From: Clostridiaceae bacterium
GTDB lineage: Bacteria; Bacillota; Clostridia; Lachnospirales; Lachnospiraceae
Length of the DNA: 64,000 nt
NCBI GenBank assembly: GCA_910575795.1
Contig: CAJTGE010000016.1
Location: 1-64,000, forward strand
Direction of reading: 5' to 3'
Position numbers and translations under genes: made by a program. Every line of letters starts with the position of its first letter. Positions within the stretch are counted from its first letter, which is position 1. Positions 43,467-51,909 of this stretch are shown in pieces. The notes below the pieces were generated by a model, which saw only the letters and a list, made by a program, of their open reading frames with translations, ran no database searches and was not told the origin of the DNA.

Positions 43467-43661
43467 ATGGGGGTAAATTTGATTTTCAGGATTGCGGCAG
43501 TAGGCATCCTGGTTTCCGTGATTTGTCAGATCCTAAAGCACAGCGGGAGGGAGGAGCAGGCATTTCTGACAAGCCTGGCGGGCCTTTTGCTGGTGCTGTT
43601 CTGGATGGTTCCTTATATATATGAGCTGTTTGAGACGATGAAGGATCTGTTTGCGCTGTAA
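43467..43661 (+). CDS. spoIIIAC: Stage III sporulation protein AC
   Basis: The 64-residue protein has two hydrophobic helices (FRIAAVGILVSVICQILKHS and FLTSLAGLLLVLFWMVPYIY) with EEQAF between them, matching SpoIIIAC. It forms part of the export-apparatus-like membrane complex of the channel. ATG 43467 follows GGGAGGAAGC and gives the usual length of about 65; the upstream open frame is repeat sequence. Confidence 0.92.
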   Translation: MGVNLIFRIAAVGILVSVICQILKHSGREEQAFLTSLAGLLLVLFWMVPYIYELFETMKDLFAL

Positions 43662-43699
43662 AGCGCGGGCCGGATATACAGATGCAGGGGAGGTGCGGG

Positions 43700-44086
43700 A
43701 TGAGCATTATTACAGCTTCGGTTCTGGGGCTTTCAGCCGTGCTGCTGGCCGTCCAGTTAAAAGGAAAAGGCGGGGAATACGGGATTTACATTGTCATGGC
43801 GGCGGGGCTTTTACTGTTTTTCTATGGGGCGGGAAAGCTGCGGATCATCCTTGATACGGCGCGCCGGATTGAGGAATACATACGCCTGAATCATGTATAC
43901 TTAACCACTCTTTTAAAAATGGCCGGGATTACGTATATCGCAGAGTTTGCCTCGGGAATCTGCCGGGACGCAGGGTATGGGGCTATGGGAACCCAGATTG
44001 AGATTTTTGCCAGGCTTTCGATTCTGGCGCTCAGCATGCCGGTGCTTCTGGCCCTTCTGGAAACGCTGGAGGACTTTTTTGTATGA
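43700..44086 (+). CDS. spoIIIAD: Stage III sporulation protein AD
   Basis: The 128-residue membrane protein has about four helices (TASVLGLSAVLLAVQL, GIYIVMAAGLLLFFYGAGKL, YLTTLLKMAGITYIAEFASG, SILALSMPVLLALLETL) and the motif AEFASGICRDAGYGAM typical of SpoIIIAD. It acts with AC and AE in the mother-cell membrane. Start 43700 follows GGGGAGGTG. Its end overlaps spoIIIAE (ATGA). Confidence 0.93.
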   Translation: MSIITASVLGLSAVLLAVQLKGKGGEYGIYIVMAAGLLLFFYGAGKLRIILDTARRIEEYIRLNHVYLTTLLKMAGITYIAEFASGICRDAGYGAMGTQIEIFARLSILALSMPVLLALLETLEDFFV

Positions 44087-45339
44087 GCAGGGTGTGTGTG
44101 AGGGTCATCTCTGCCGTGTTCCTTTTACTCCTGATGATGAAAGCCGGCGCGCATCCCTGTTTTGCCATGGATGTCCGGGGCAAAGGGGCCGGGGAAAGCG
44201 TATGGGAGGAGGCGGACGGCGGGGAAGCGGGCGATCCAGGCGGCGGCGCGTCCCGGGGCGATCCGGGACAGACAGAGATTGAGAGCCTTATCGGGGAACT
44301 CGATCTGGCCCCGGTTGAATATTTCCTGAAACAGCAGACGCAGACAGAATCCGTGACCTTTAAGGGGCTTTTGGGGACTCTGCTGCAGGGTGATTTTTCC
44401 GGAGCGTTCCGTCAGTGCATGGCGCTTGCGCGGGACAGCCTGTTTGCGGAGATTGAAAATGGAGGTTCCCTTCTGGGACAGGTCCTGGCTCTGGGGCTTG
44501 CAGGGGCCCTGTTTGCAAATTTCTGCGGCGTTTTTTCTAACAGCCAGATTGCGGAGACTGGCTTTTATGTTACGTATCTGCTGATGTTTACCTTCCTGGC
44601 GGCCAGCTTTCTGGAGGCAATATCCGTGGCCGGGGGGCTGCTCTCAGACATATTTGAATTTGTACGGGCTCTTGTGCCCTCGTATTTCGCCGCAGTCTCA
44701 TTTGCAGGGGGAAGCTTAAGCGCCGCGGCAGGCTATGGGTGGATGCTGTTTTCCATCGGGCTTGCCGAGTGGGCCTTTGTAAGGCTTACCATGCCCTTGA
44801 TCCGGGTTTACATCCTCTTCATCCTGGCGGGCTGTCTTTTAAAGGAAAATCTGTTTTCACGCCTGACAGAGCTTCTGGAAACGGCGATCCGGTGGGGCCT
44901 TAAATCTGCGGCCGGGGTGATATTGGGCTTTCAGATGCTGCAAAATATGGTAATCCCATATGCGGATTCCCTGAAAAATGCGTCTATCCGGCGGATCATC
45001 AGCGCAGTTCCGGGGCTCGGGGGCGGCGCCGGGGCTGTCTCGCAGATGCTTCTGGGAGCGGGCGTGCTTTTGAAAAATACGATGGGAGCGGCGGCCGTGC
45101 TGGTTCTTGTGATGCTGTCCCTTGCGCCTCTGATAAAGCTTCTGGCGCTCTGCTTCTTCTACCGCGCGGCGGCGGCTATCCTGCAGCCGGTCTGTGATAA
45201 GCGTATGGCGTCATGTATAAACGGCGTGGGAAACGGCTGCTGGCTTCTGCTCTCCATGTCCGGGACCGCGCTGCTCCTGTTTGGCCTGTCGCTGGCCATT
45301 ATCTGTATGTCCGCCAACGCCGTATATTTTGCAGGGTAA
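44083..45339 (+). CDS. spoIIIAE: Stage III sporulation protein AE
   Basis: The 418-residue protein has an N-terminal signal-like helix (VISAVFLLLLMMKAGAHPCF), an outer Gly/Asp-rich linker, and then about eight membrane helices including FSNSQIAETGFYVTYLLMFT, FVRALVPSYFAAVSFAGGSL and IRRIISAVPGLGGGAGAVSQ. It is the large membrane subunit of the SpoIIIA channel. The linker (residues about 30-65) is variable in the family. It overlaps spoIIIAD by 4 bp. Confidence 0.93.
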   Translation: MSRVCVRVISAVFLLLLMMKAGAHPCFAMDVRGKGAGESVWEEADGGEAGDPGGGASRGDPGQTEIESLIGELDLAPVEYFLKQQTQTESVTFKGLLGTLLQGDFSGAFRQCMALARDSLFAEIENGGSLLGQVLALGLAGALFANFCGVFSNSQIAETGFYVTYLLMFTFLAASFLEAISVAGGLLSDIFEFVRALVPSYFAAVSFAGGSLSAAAGYGWMLFSIGLAEWAFVRLTMPLIRVYILFILAGCLLKENLFSRLTELLETAIRWGLKSAAGVILGFQMLQNMVIPYADSLKNASIRRIISAVPGLGGGAGAVSQMLLGAGVLLKNTMGAAAVLVLVMLSLAPLIKLLALCFFYRAAAAILQPVCDKRMASCINGVGNGCWLLLSMSGTALLLFGLSLAIICMSANAVYFAG

Positions 45340-45390
45340 AACGAAGCGCGCCGGGGCGTGTTGAAAAACAGAGAGAGGAGTGTGGGGCGG

Positions 45391-46161
45391 ATGGCAGGAA
45401 TGAAGGAATGGCTCAGCAGCATCGTGTGTTACCTTATCTTTACCTCGGCGGTTATGAGCCTTCTTCCGTCCGGCAAATATGAAAAATATCTGCGCCTGTT
45501 TGCAGGCTGCGTGCTGATTCTGCTTGTGCTTAAGCCCGTGACCGGGGGGCTTGGCCTGGAAGAACGGCTTGACGCCCTGTTTCGTTCGGTCTCCTTTGAA
45601 TATGAGATCGGTGAATTTTCCGAACATCTGGGGGAGATTGAACAAAAGCGCATGGATCGGCTGTTTGACGAGTACGAGGCAAAGGCGAACGAGGAGCTGA
45701 TCCGCCTGGCTGAACGGGAAGGGCTGGCCGTAGGGAGCGCGCGCGTAAGGCTGGCGCGGGATCCCGGGCGCGCCGGCTTTGGAACGATCGAGAGGATTGA
45801 GGTGCGGCTTTTAAACAGGGACATGCAGCCCGGGGAGGCGACGGCGGACGGCGCGGCGCAGGACGGGCCTTCGGCATATACCCGTGATGGGGAGAAAGGA
45901 GAAATACGGATTGCGCCTGTGCAGACAGTCACTCTGGAGCCGGCAGGAGCGGGGAAACAGGGCGCGTCCGGCCGGGAAAATAAAACGGAAGGGGAAAACG
46001 CCGCCGTGGAAAACGGGGAGGGGGACGGGCCTTTCGGGCAGGCGGCGGGCGCTCCGGCCATGCGGATAAACGATATGGAGGCCGTCTTCAGGCTTCGCCG
46101 GGAGATAGCGGATTATTATCAGGTGGAGGAAAACTATGTGGAAATCAGGCTTGAAAATTAA
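45391..46161 (+). CDS. spoIIIAF: Stage III sporulation protein AF
   Basis: The 256-residue protein has two N-terminal membrane helices (MKEWLSSIVCYLIFTSAVMS and LRLFAGCVLILLVLKPVTGG), a ring-forming RBM-like domain with DEYEAKANEELIRLAEREGL, and a long disordered Gly/Glu insert, ending RREIADYYQVEENYVEIRLE. Start 45391 is preferred (GAGGAG upstream); a GTG at 45358 is also open. It is longer than B. subtilis AF (about 206) because of the insert. It overlaps spoIIIAG by 26 bp. Confidence 0.9.
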   Translation: MAGMKEWLSSIVCYLIFTSAVMSLLPSGKYEKYLRLFAGCVLILLVLKPVTGGLGLEERLDALFRSVSFEYEIGEFSEHLGEIEQKRMDRLFDEYEAKANEELIRLAEREGLAVGSARVRLARDPGRAGFGTIERIEVRLLNRDMQPGEATADGAAQDGPSAYTRDGEKGEIRIAPVQTVTLEPAGAGKQGASGRENKTEGENAAVENGEGDGPFGQAAGAPAMRINDMEAVFRLRREIADYYQVEENYVEIRLEN

Positions 46162-46786
46162 GAAGGAATGGGTTCAGGGAAAGGAACGGTGGCTGTTCCT
46201 TCTGGTGTGCGGGCTGTTTCTTCTGATCCTGTCCGTCCCGGCGGGCAGCGGGGAGAGAAAAGCCAGGGAGGCGGCTGCTTTGGCGCCAATCGGCGATCCG
46301 GAGGAGGAGACAGGGGGAGACGGGGCCATGGAGGGCGTATCCGGCCCGTCCGGAGGCGCGGCGCGGGGAAGCCAGGATGCGGAGCGGCTCTATGAGCAGG
46401 AATTAGAGGAGCGCGTGCGGGAAATACTGCGCCATGTGGACGGAGTCGGGGAGGTGGACGTCATGATAACACTCCGCTCTTCCAAGGAAAAGGTGATCCA
46501 TGTGGATAAGGATAAAAGCCGCTCATCCACGGAGGAAAAGGACAGCGCGGGGGGAACGCGGACGGCGCTCACGGAGGATATAAAGGAGAGCGCGCTTCTT
46601 GCGAAAAGCGATGGCTCCGGCGGCGATCCGGTGATTGAAAAGGAGCTTCTGCCGGAGATCGCCGGCATCGTCATAAGCGCCCAGGGGGGAGGGAGCGCGC
46701 AGGTCAAAGCGGAAATTTCTGAGGCAATGGTAGCATTATTTGGCATTCCCGCACATAAAATAAAAGTATTAAAGCGGGTGGAATAA
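46136..46786 (+). CDS. spoIIIAG: Stage III sporulation protein AG
   Basis: The 216-residue protein has one N-terminal helix (RWLFLLVCGLFLLILSVPAG) and a ring-building domain: LEERVREILRHVDGVGEVDV, MITLRSSKEKVIHVDKD and PEIAGIVISAQGGGSAQVKA. AG rings form the channel in the space between mother cell and forespore. The start lies in the spoIIIAF end. Confidence 0.93.
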   Translation: MWKSGLKIKKEWVQGKERWLFLLVCGLFLLILSVPAGSGERKAREAAALAPIGDPEEETGGDGAMEGVSGPSGGAARGSQDAERLYEQELEERVREILRHVDGVGEVDVMITLRSSKEKVIHVDKDKSRSSTEEKDSAGGTRTALTEDIKESALLAKSDGSGGDPVIEKELLPEIAGIVISAQGGGSAQVKAEISEAMVALFGIPAHKIKVLKRVE

Positions 46787-46801
46787 AGGAGCATGCAGCG
46801 T

Positions 46802-47554
46802 ATGAAGATGAAACGACTCTTTCGCAGAAACCAGATTATTATTACGACACTTGCCATCATGATTGCGGCTGCCGGATACTTAAATTATTCGGGAAAGAAG
46901 GAAGTGGCCGGCGGCGAGGTATATGAGGCGGGCGCTATGGAGATCTCCGACGAGGATATCCTGGCAGAGAACCAGATGGTATCAGGCGGGGCGCAGCTTT
47001 CGCAGGATGCGGCAGACGGCGGTACATACGGAGCGCAGGCTGAGGACGCGTCGGCAAATGGAGGCGAATACACGGAGATCGCGAGCCTGGACGATCCGCA
47101 GGAGGGAGACGCGGCTCTGACAGGTTCAGACGCAGGCGAAGGAAGCGCTGTGATGGATAACCCCGGGGAGGCGGTTCTGACGGGCGGAACCAGCGTGACA
47201 GAGTACATCGCCAATGTTCAGCTCAGCCGCGAGCAGATCCGGGCCAAGAGCAAGGAAACGCTCAATGAGATCATCAACAACGAGAGCGTGGACGCAGCGT
47301 CCAGAGAGGCGGCTGTCCAGAGCATGATGAATCTGACCGCCATCGCGGAAAAGGAGAATGCGGCGGAAACCCTGCTGATGGCCAAGGGCTTCGCCGATCC
47401 GGTGGTCAGCATCACGGACGGGAAGGTGGATGTGGTGATCAATGCAGCCAGCATCACGGATCCGCAGCGGGCGCAGATCGAAGATATCGTGAAGCGCAAG
47501 ACAGAGACAGGGGCAGAGAATATTGTGATAACGCTTTTGAATCTGCAGGAATAA
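46802..47554 (+). CDS. spoIIIAH: Stage III sporulation protein AH
   Basis: The 250-residue protein has one helix (IIITTLAIMIAAAGYLNYSG) after a KRLFRRNQ start typical of the family. A long acidic linker is followed by the YscJ-like ring domain (REQIRAKSKETLNEIINNES, AEKENAAETLLMAKGFADPV). It binds SpoIIQ of the forespore. ATG 46802 is preferred since AAGGAG lies 10 bp before it; an ATG at 46793 is too close to that site. It ends the operon. Confidence 0.93.
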   Translation: MKMKRLFRRNQIIITTLAIMIAAAGYLNYSGKKEVAGGEVYEAGAMEISDEDILAENQMVSGGAQLSQDAADGGTYGAQAEDASANGGEYTEIASLDDPQEGDAALTGSDAGEGSAVMDNPGEAVLTGGTSVTEYIANVQLSREQIRAKSKETLNEIINNESVDAASREAAVQSMMNLTAIAEKENAAETLLMAKGFADPVVSITDGKVDVVINAASITDPQRAQIEDIVKRKTETGAENIVITLLNLQE

Positions 47555-47574
47555 GGAGTGTGTGGAAAACATCG

Positions 47575-47609
47575 ATACAGCCGGTGTGGCGGGGCCATGC
47601 CGGCTGTAT
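47575..47609 (+). terminator. Hairpin after the spoIIIA operon
   Basis: ATACAGCCGG (47575-47584) and CCGGCTGTAT (47600-47609) form a perfect 10-bp stem, 21 bp after the spoIIIAH stop. There is no strong T-run, so termination is likely but unproven. Confidence 0.5.
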
Positions 47610-47663
47610 TCGGCGTACATTCATCCCGCTGTCCGTAACCACATCCGCGATTCCTGTCTATGG

Positions 47664-47861
47664 CATGATGTCGGGGTCCAAAGGTCTTTTGACCCCTTTG
47701 ATACCGGATTGCTCCGCACTTTGTGCTCCCGCAATCCTCAAAAACATTCAAAATCCGCCCTGATCGGGCTCCTTTTTCATGTTTTTGGCGGGCCCGGGTT
47801 CAAAAATCCTCATCCAAGCGAGCCTGCATCGGATTTCAGGCCTTTTGACCCTGGTATCATG
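47664..47861 (+). repeat. 199-bp dispersed repeat (family D), copy 2
   Basis: This copy is the reverse of 15852-16050 with only scattered changes and one base shorter. Ends carry CATGATGTCGGGG and, on the other strand, CATGATACCAGGG. The inner hairpin GGATTGC-TCC-GCAC-TTT-GTGC is intact. It lies between spoIIIAH and the CAP gene. Reading frames crossing it are artefacts. Confidence 0.8.
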
Positions 47862-48060
47862 GTTTGGTTCATACACTATCCGGATGCGAGGTGTTTTTAT
47901 GCGGGCACAGGCAGCAGACAGCCGGAACATGCGGATTATCCCTGATCTGTAAATCGCAGGATATCGTGCCAGCCATTCCCTGTATTTTTTCCTATGGAAA
48001 TATGATACAATCACTTTGTAACAGATATGTAATATTTATGTAACATAGGAGGATAATGTA

Positions 48061-49059
48061 ATGAAGAGATGGTCATTTTGTGCGATTGCGGCTGCCGCAT
48101 TTACAACATTCAGCATTCCCATGACAGGTCTGGCGGCGGGCGGAAGCTGTAATGGATTTGGCGGGTATAATGGAAATTGCGGCGGGTTGGGAAGCTATGG
48201 AGACGGGAGCTGCCTGGCTGTGGGAAATGTGCGGGGAGCGGATGACTGCGCAGGCCAGAATGACTGCGCAGATCAGAGAGGCTGCGGCGGTCAGAATAAC
48301 TGCGGCTCAAATGGCTGCGCGGAGGGCGATATCGCGCCCTTTGGATTTTCATTCGGGAGCCTGCCGTTTGGCAAAAACAGCGCGGGATGCGGGTTTGCGG
48401 ACTGTGCGGGGGAGATCGGCGGCGCGCCGGAAACCAATCACTTAACAGGTATCATCCTTCCGAATTATGCGCCCGGGAATAATGGAAACCCGGGGACGGG
48501 GCTTCCGGGCCAGCCGGAAGCCCCGGATCAGGGCGTGAAGCCGGAGAAGCCGGGGGACGCAGAAAAGCCGGGCCAGCCGAATAAGCCGGGAGACACAGAA
48601 AAGCCGGGCCAGCCGAATAAGCCGGAAAAACCGGAGCAGCCCGATCAGCCGCAGAAGCCGGATGAGAATGAAGAGAGCGGCATGGACAGCTTCGCGCTTG
48701 AGGTTGTGGAACTGGTCAATGCAGAGCGCGCGAAAGCCGGCTTATCGCCTCTGTCCATCGATACGCGCGCCGCGTCCGCAGCGGCAGTCCGCGCCAATGA
48801 GATACAGCGCTCCTTTTCCCATACAAGGCCCGACGGCAGCAGCTTCAGCACAGCGCTTACGCAGGCCGGGGCAAACTACCGTAAGTCAGGGGAAAATATC
48901 GCATACGGGCAGGCGGCGCCGCAGCAGGTGATGAATGACTGGATGAACAGCGCAGGGCACAGGGCCAATATTCTGGACAGCGCCTTTACATCAATCGGCG
49001 TAGGCCATGTACAGAGCAGCTCAGGGGTACATTACTGGACGCAGTTATTCGTTAATTAA
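48061..49059 (+). CDS. Secreted CAP-domain protein with Cys/Gly-rich N-terminal region
   Basis: The 332-residue protein starts with a signal peptide (SFCAIAAAAFTTFSIPMTGL, cut near AAG). About 95 residues follow that are rich in Gly, Asn and some 15 Cys (for example DDCAGQNDCADQRGCGGQNN). Then comes a Pro/Lys/Gly repeat linker (units of EKPGQPNKPGD) and a C-terminal CAP/SCP domain: VELVNAERAKAGLSPLSIDT, FSHTRPDGSSF, ENIAYGQAAPQQVMNDWMNS, HRANIL. CAP domains of bacteria (YkwD type) are extracellular and of unclear activity. AGGAGG precedes ATG 48061. It is a single-gene unit with a strong hairpin behind it. Confidence 0.88.
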   Translation: MKRWSFCAIAAAAFTTFSIPMTGLAAGGSCNGFGGYNGNCGGLGSYGDGSCLAVGNVRGADDCAGQNDCADQRGCGGQNNCGSNGCAEGDIAPFGFSFGSLPFGKNSAGCGFADCAGEIGGAPETNHLTGIILPNYAPGNNGNPGTGLPGQPEAPDQGVKPEKPGDAEKPGQPNKPGDTEKPGQPNKPEKPEQPDQPQKPDENEESGMDSFALEVVELVNAERAKAGLSPLSIDTRAASAAAVRANEIQRSFSHTRPDGSSFSTALTQAGANYRKSGENIAYGQAAPQQVMNDWMNSAGHRANILDSAFTSIGVGHVQSSSGVHYWTQLFVN

Positions 49060-49094
49060 AACTGAAAACATAATTACAGCAAAGTTTTAGAAAG

Positions 49095-49145
49095 CAGATA
49101 TGCCGGCCGCGCTCCGATTCAGATCAGGCGCGGCCGGCATATCTG
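49095..49145. terminator. Very stable hairpin between convergent genes
   Basis: An 18-bp perfect stem (49095-49112 with 49128-49145) with a 15-bp loop lies 36 bp after the CAP gene and 96 bp from the end of the convergent transporter gene. It lacks a clear T-run but should block both polymerases. At 49168-49182 a TTTCAAACACGCTC stretch matches a solo end of the family A element. Confidence 0.65.
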
Positions 49146-49240
49146 TATGTTGTCCGGGAAAGCATGTTTCAAACACGCTCAACGGGAAACAGCAGAGTCA
49201 AACTCAGCCTCAGGGATCAGAGGATCCTCCCTCGGCTTTC

Positions 49241-49999
49241 CTATAATACTTCTGTCAGGACCTTGATAAAGAAGATCACAAGCACAAGCAGGATGACAGG
49301 CCGTACAAGTCTTGCGCCGCCCCGGTCAAAAAAGCGGGTTCCGATATAATTTCCGGCGATACTGAACAGACCTGCCGAAAGCCCCAGAGGAAGGATCACC
49401 TTTCCGTATAGTAAAAGCACAGACAAACTGGAAATATTTGTCGTGAGATTGATAGCCTTTGCGATCCCGTTTGCTTCTTTGAGCTTCATATGCGCCACCC
49501 CGGTCAGGAGAAGGATTAAAAAGGTACCGGTACCGGGGCCGTAAAAGCCGTCGTATACCCCAATCACGAAGGTGATCCCTATACTGAACAGCAGCGTTTT
49601 CTGCTGCGGCCAGGGCTCCTGATCCGTTTCCAGCGATTTACACCGGAATATGTAAAAGGCAGTTAAAGGCAGAATGATGAGAAGCAGCTTTTTAAACACA
49701 GCGTCATCCAGCAAAAGCCCCAGGCGCGCTCCCGTCGCGGAGGCAAACAGGGCGCAGGCCGAGCAGATAAGGGCCGGTTTCCAGACAATATATCCGTTTT
49801 TAGCAAATCTCCATGCGGCGATCGCAGTCCCCATACTGGAGCTCATCTTGTTCGTGCCAATCGCAAAATGCACCGGAAGCCCGGATATGATATAAGCAGG
49901 CAGGGAAATCAGCCCGCCGCCCCCCGCGATGGCGTCTATCAGGCCCGCGACAAAAACCAGCGGGCAGACAATCAGAAAATGTGTTATCGTTAATTCCAT
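49241..49999 (-). CDS. TSUP-family transporter (TauE/SafE type)
   Basis: The 252-residue membrane protein has about eight helices and the two family half-motifs: GLIDAIAGGGGLISLPAYII near the N terminus and GVYDGFYGPGTGTFLILLLT in the middle. TSUP carriers export or import sulfite, sulfoacetate or related organosulfur anions; the substrate here is unknown. Start 49999 is favoured because AGGAGG lies 9 bp before it; ATG 50008 touches that site. Confidence 0.87.
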   Translation of the reverse strand: MELTITHFLIVCPLVFVAGLIDAIAGGGGLISLPAYIISGLPVHFAIGTNKMSSSMGTAIAAWRFAKNGYIVWKPALICSACALFASATGARLGLLLDDAVFKKLLLIILPLTAFYIFRCKSLETDQEPWPQQKTLLFSIGITFVIGVYDGFYGPGTGTFLILLLTGVAHMKLKEANGIAKAINLTTNISSLSVLLLYGKVILPLGLSAGLFSIAGNYIGTRFFDRGGARLVRPVILLVLVIFFIKVLTEVL

Positions 50000-50039
50000 A
50001 ATGTTCATCCTCCTGTTGAATGTGATAAAAGAAGCATAT

Positions 50040-50364
50040 CACGAAAGACGGGATCTGCCTATCCTCAAAATGGAAATAAGATCATAAGTAATTGGTTACA
50101 CAAAGGTTTTTCTGAATAAATAAAAATACTGCAGCCTATGTTTTTGGATATTCTGATTTGACAGCATTATTAAAGCAGCAGAGGATTCCAGACAAGTTAT
50201 TATAGAGCTGCAGTAAGATGTAAAATTGGAAATGTCAAAAAGAGCTTGAAAATAGGAATTTATCCTAAATGGCAAGGTACAACAAAAGAACAATCAAAAA
50301 GGGAACAAACCATCTCTGATTCATTCCCTTTATCTTCAGAATCCTTTAAAAACAGGCGTATTAA
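50040..50364. other. Gene-poor stretch with possible decayed frame
   Basis: Plus-strand frames give short peptide-like pieces (AAYVFGYSDLTALLKQQRIP, then after a stop KSLKIGIYPKWQGTTKEQSK) that may be remains of one gene. I do not recognise it. The base composition is clearly more AT-rich than both neighbours. Confidence 0.3.
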
Positions 50365-50907
50365 TTAGCCAAAGTATCTCTTCAGCAGACCTGCAAACGC
50401 CTTGCCGTGTCTCGCCTCATCCCTTGCCATCTCATGAACGGTGTCATGGATCGCATCCAGGTTAGCGGCTTTCGCACGCTTTGCGAGGTCAAACTTACCG
50501 GCTGTAGCGCCGTTCTCAGCCTCTACGCGCATCTCAAGGTTCTTCTTCGTGCTGTCCGTAACAACCTCGCCGAGGAGCTCAGCGAACTTTGCGGCATGCT
50601 CCGCCTCTTCGTAAGCGGCCTTCTCCCAGTATAAACCGATCTCCGGATAGCCTTCTCTGTGAGCGACTCTCGCCATAGCCAGGTACATGCCGACTTCCTT
50701 GCACTCTCCCTCGTAGTTGGCTCTTAAATCCGCCAGGATATCCTCGCTCACGCCCTGCGCAACGCCTACCACGTGTTCAGCGGCCCAGCTCATCTCAGAA
50801 GACTGCTCCTGGAACTTGGAAGCAGGCGCGTTACATACCGGACATTTCTCCGGAGCTGCGTCGCCTTCATGAACATAGCCACATACGGTACATACGAATT
50901 TTTTCAT
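50365..50907 (-). CDS. Reverse rubrerythrin
   Basis: The 180-residue protein has a rubredoxin-like FeS4 domain at the N terminus ([10 protein letters not shown] and CPVCNAPAS) and a diiron four-helix domain after it ([51 protein letters not shown]). This domain order is the reverse of classic rubrerythrin and typical of clostridial enzymes that reduce hydrogen peroxide and oxygen. Candidate PerR boxes lie in its promoter region. AAAGGAGAG precedes ATG 50907. Confidence 0.93.
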   Translation of the reverse strand: MKKFVCTVCGYVHEGDAAPEKCPVCNAPASKFQEQSSEMSWAAEHVVGVAQGVSEDILADLRANYEGECKEVGMYLAMARVAHREGYPEIGLYWEKAAYEEAEHAAKFAELLGEVVTDSTKKNLEMRVEAENGATAGKFDLAKRAKAANLDAIHDTVHEMARDEARHGKAFAGLLKRYFG

Positions 50908-50969
50908 TATAATTCTCTCCTTTTTTATTGAAAATGTGTCAGAAACATGTTCGGGTGTAATCTTTAAAT

Positions 50970-51064
50970 CAAGAATGATTACTGATATTAAAATACCACA
51001 GTTTTATCTGCTTGTCAATACGATTTTATAAAAATGTCTTTATATAAATTAGTAATTATTATCA
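50970..51064 (-). promoter_or_regulatory. Rubrerythrin promoter with PerR-type boxes
   Basis: On the minus strand TTGACA (51013-51018) and TATTTT (50990-50995) are 17 bp apart. A 7-1-7 Fur/PerR-like box, CAGTAATCATTCTTG, lies just downstream (50970-50984) and matches the perR-upstream box at 11 of 15 positions. A second, TGATAATAATTACTA, lies further up (51050-51064). Peroxide-dependent derepression is the natural inference. Confidence 0.6.
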
Positions 51065-51284
51065 TTTTTTACAGGGCCTGCCCGGGCGCCTGCGCGGCAA
51101 AGGTAAGGAACGGTTAGAAAAATAAAATGATGCCAGGCTGTGTGTTTGGACAGGGCCTGGCGCCATTTCTCTATTTTATTGTGTATTCGCTTTATATATC
51201 ATCCGGTCTGGTGGAACATACGCAGAAATCCGGCAGAAATTGCCTGCCGAAATTACGGCTAAGCAGGCTCCCGCCAGAACGGAA

Positions 51285-51747
51285 CCGGCAGGAAATGTGG
51301 TATTTGCGGGCAATCCCTGTTCGGATATGACATTTGAAAAGGACAGTTATTGGAGAATTCTCAGAAATCAGCTAGAGCGTGTTTGAAAAATGCTTTCTGC
51401 CAGATGTGCGTTCCGCTTTGTGGGAGATTTGGGCCAAATGAACGCGGCGCAGTGGGCTGCGTTAAGTGAATTTGGCACAAATATGCCGCAAAGTGGGGCG
51501 TGCAGATGGCGGGAATGATTTTTCAAACACGCTCTAACCGTTATGGGCACATGGAATTCCTCATTTACAAAAGAGGCACAGATGACTGGAATTATGCAAT
51601 AAAAAGGCTGGAAAAGCGCCGTGCCGCTCCCGCGCGGTTGATTTCCCATCGCTTTATATCGGAACAGCTCAGGGAGGGGCTGGCGGTTATGCACAGCAAA
51701 AAGGAGGATTACTGCAAGATTATGTTTACTGGCAATCTGGCGCTCTA
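51285..51747 (+). pseudogene. Zinc-dependent alcohol dehydrogenase fragment split by a mobile repeat
   Basis: Translation before the repeat gives VVFAGNPCSDMTFEKDSYWR, ILRNQL. After it come TVMGTWNSSFTKEA, a frameshift, then DDWNYAIKRLEK, LISHRFISEQLREGLAVMHS and EDYCKIMF. This is the C-terminal quarter of a sorbitol/threonine-type medium-chain dehydrogenase. Removing the 160-bp repeat and one TA copy joins RNQL to TVMGTWN in frame. The last codon is cut by a second copy of the repeat. The N-terminal part with the zinc sites is missing. Confidence 0.8.
51375..51534 (+). repeat. 160-bp inverted-repeat element (family A), copy 1
   Basis: It begins GAGCGTGTTTGAAAAAT and ends with the exact reverse complement. 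It is flanked by TA on both sides (51373-51374, 51535-51536), one of which is a duplication as judged from the dehydrogenase frame it interrupts. It carries no gene. Copy 2 lies 213 bp further on in inverted orientation. Confidence 0.88.
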
Positions 51748-51907
51748 GAGCGTGTTTGAAAATTCATTCCTGGCATCTGAACGCCCCACTTCGCGGTATA
51801 TTTGTGCCAGATTTACTTAACGCAGTCCGCTGCGCCGCGTTCATTTGGCGCAAAACTCTCACAAAGCAGCACGCACAGCTACCAGAAAGCAATTTTCAAA
51901 CACGCTG
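51748..51907 (-). repeat. 160-bp inverted-repeat element (family A), copy 2
   Basis: Same length and same ends (GAGCGTGTTTGAAAATT; right end GCTG instead of GCTC), with TA on each side (51746-51747, 51908-51909). It matches copy 1 only when reversed and is noticeably diverged from it in the middle. It lies between the dehydrogenase remnant and the stop codon of perR, which begins 1 bp past its flanking TA. Confidence 0.85.
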
Positions 51908-51909
51908 TA

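Noticed and set aside
47562..47945. Plus-strand ORF with CSRNPQKHSKSALIG peptide (also at 28243-28680)
   Set aside because: It reads through the family D repeat; the repeated peptide is a by-product of the DNA repeat.
48540..48665. Tandem repeat that could suggest a CRISPR or satellite
   Set aside because: The repeats are codons of the Pro/Lys/Gly linker of the CAP protein; there are no spacers.
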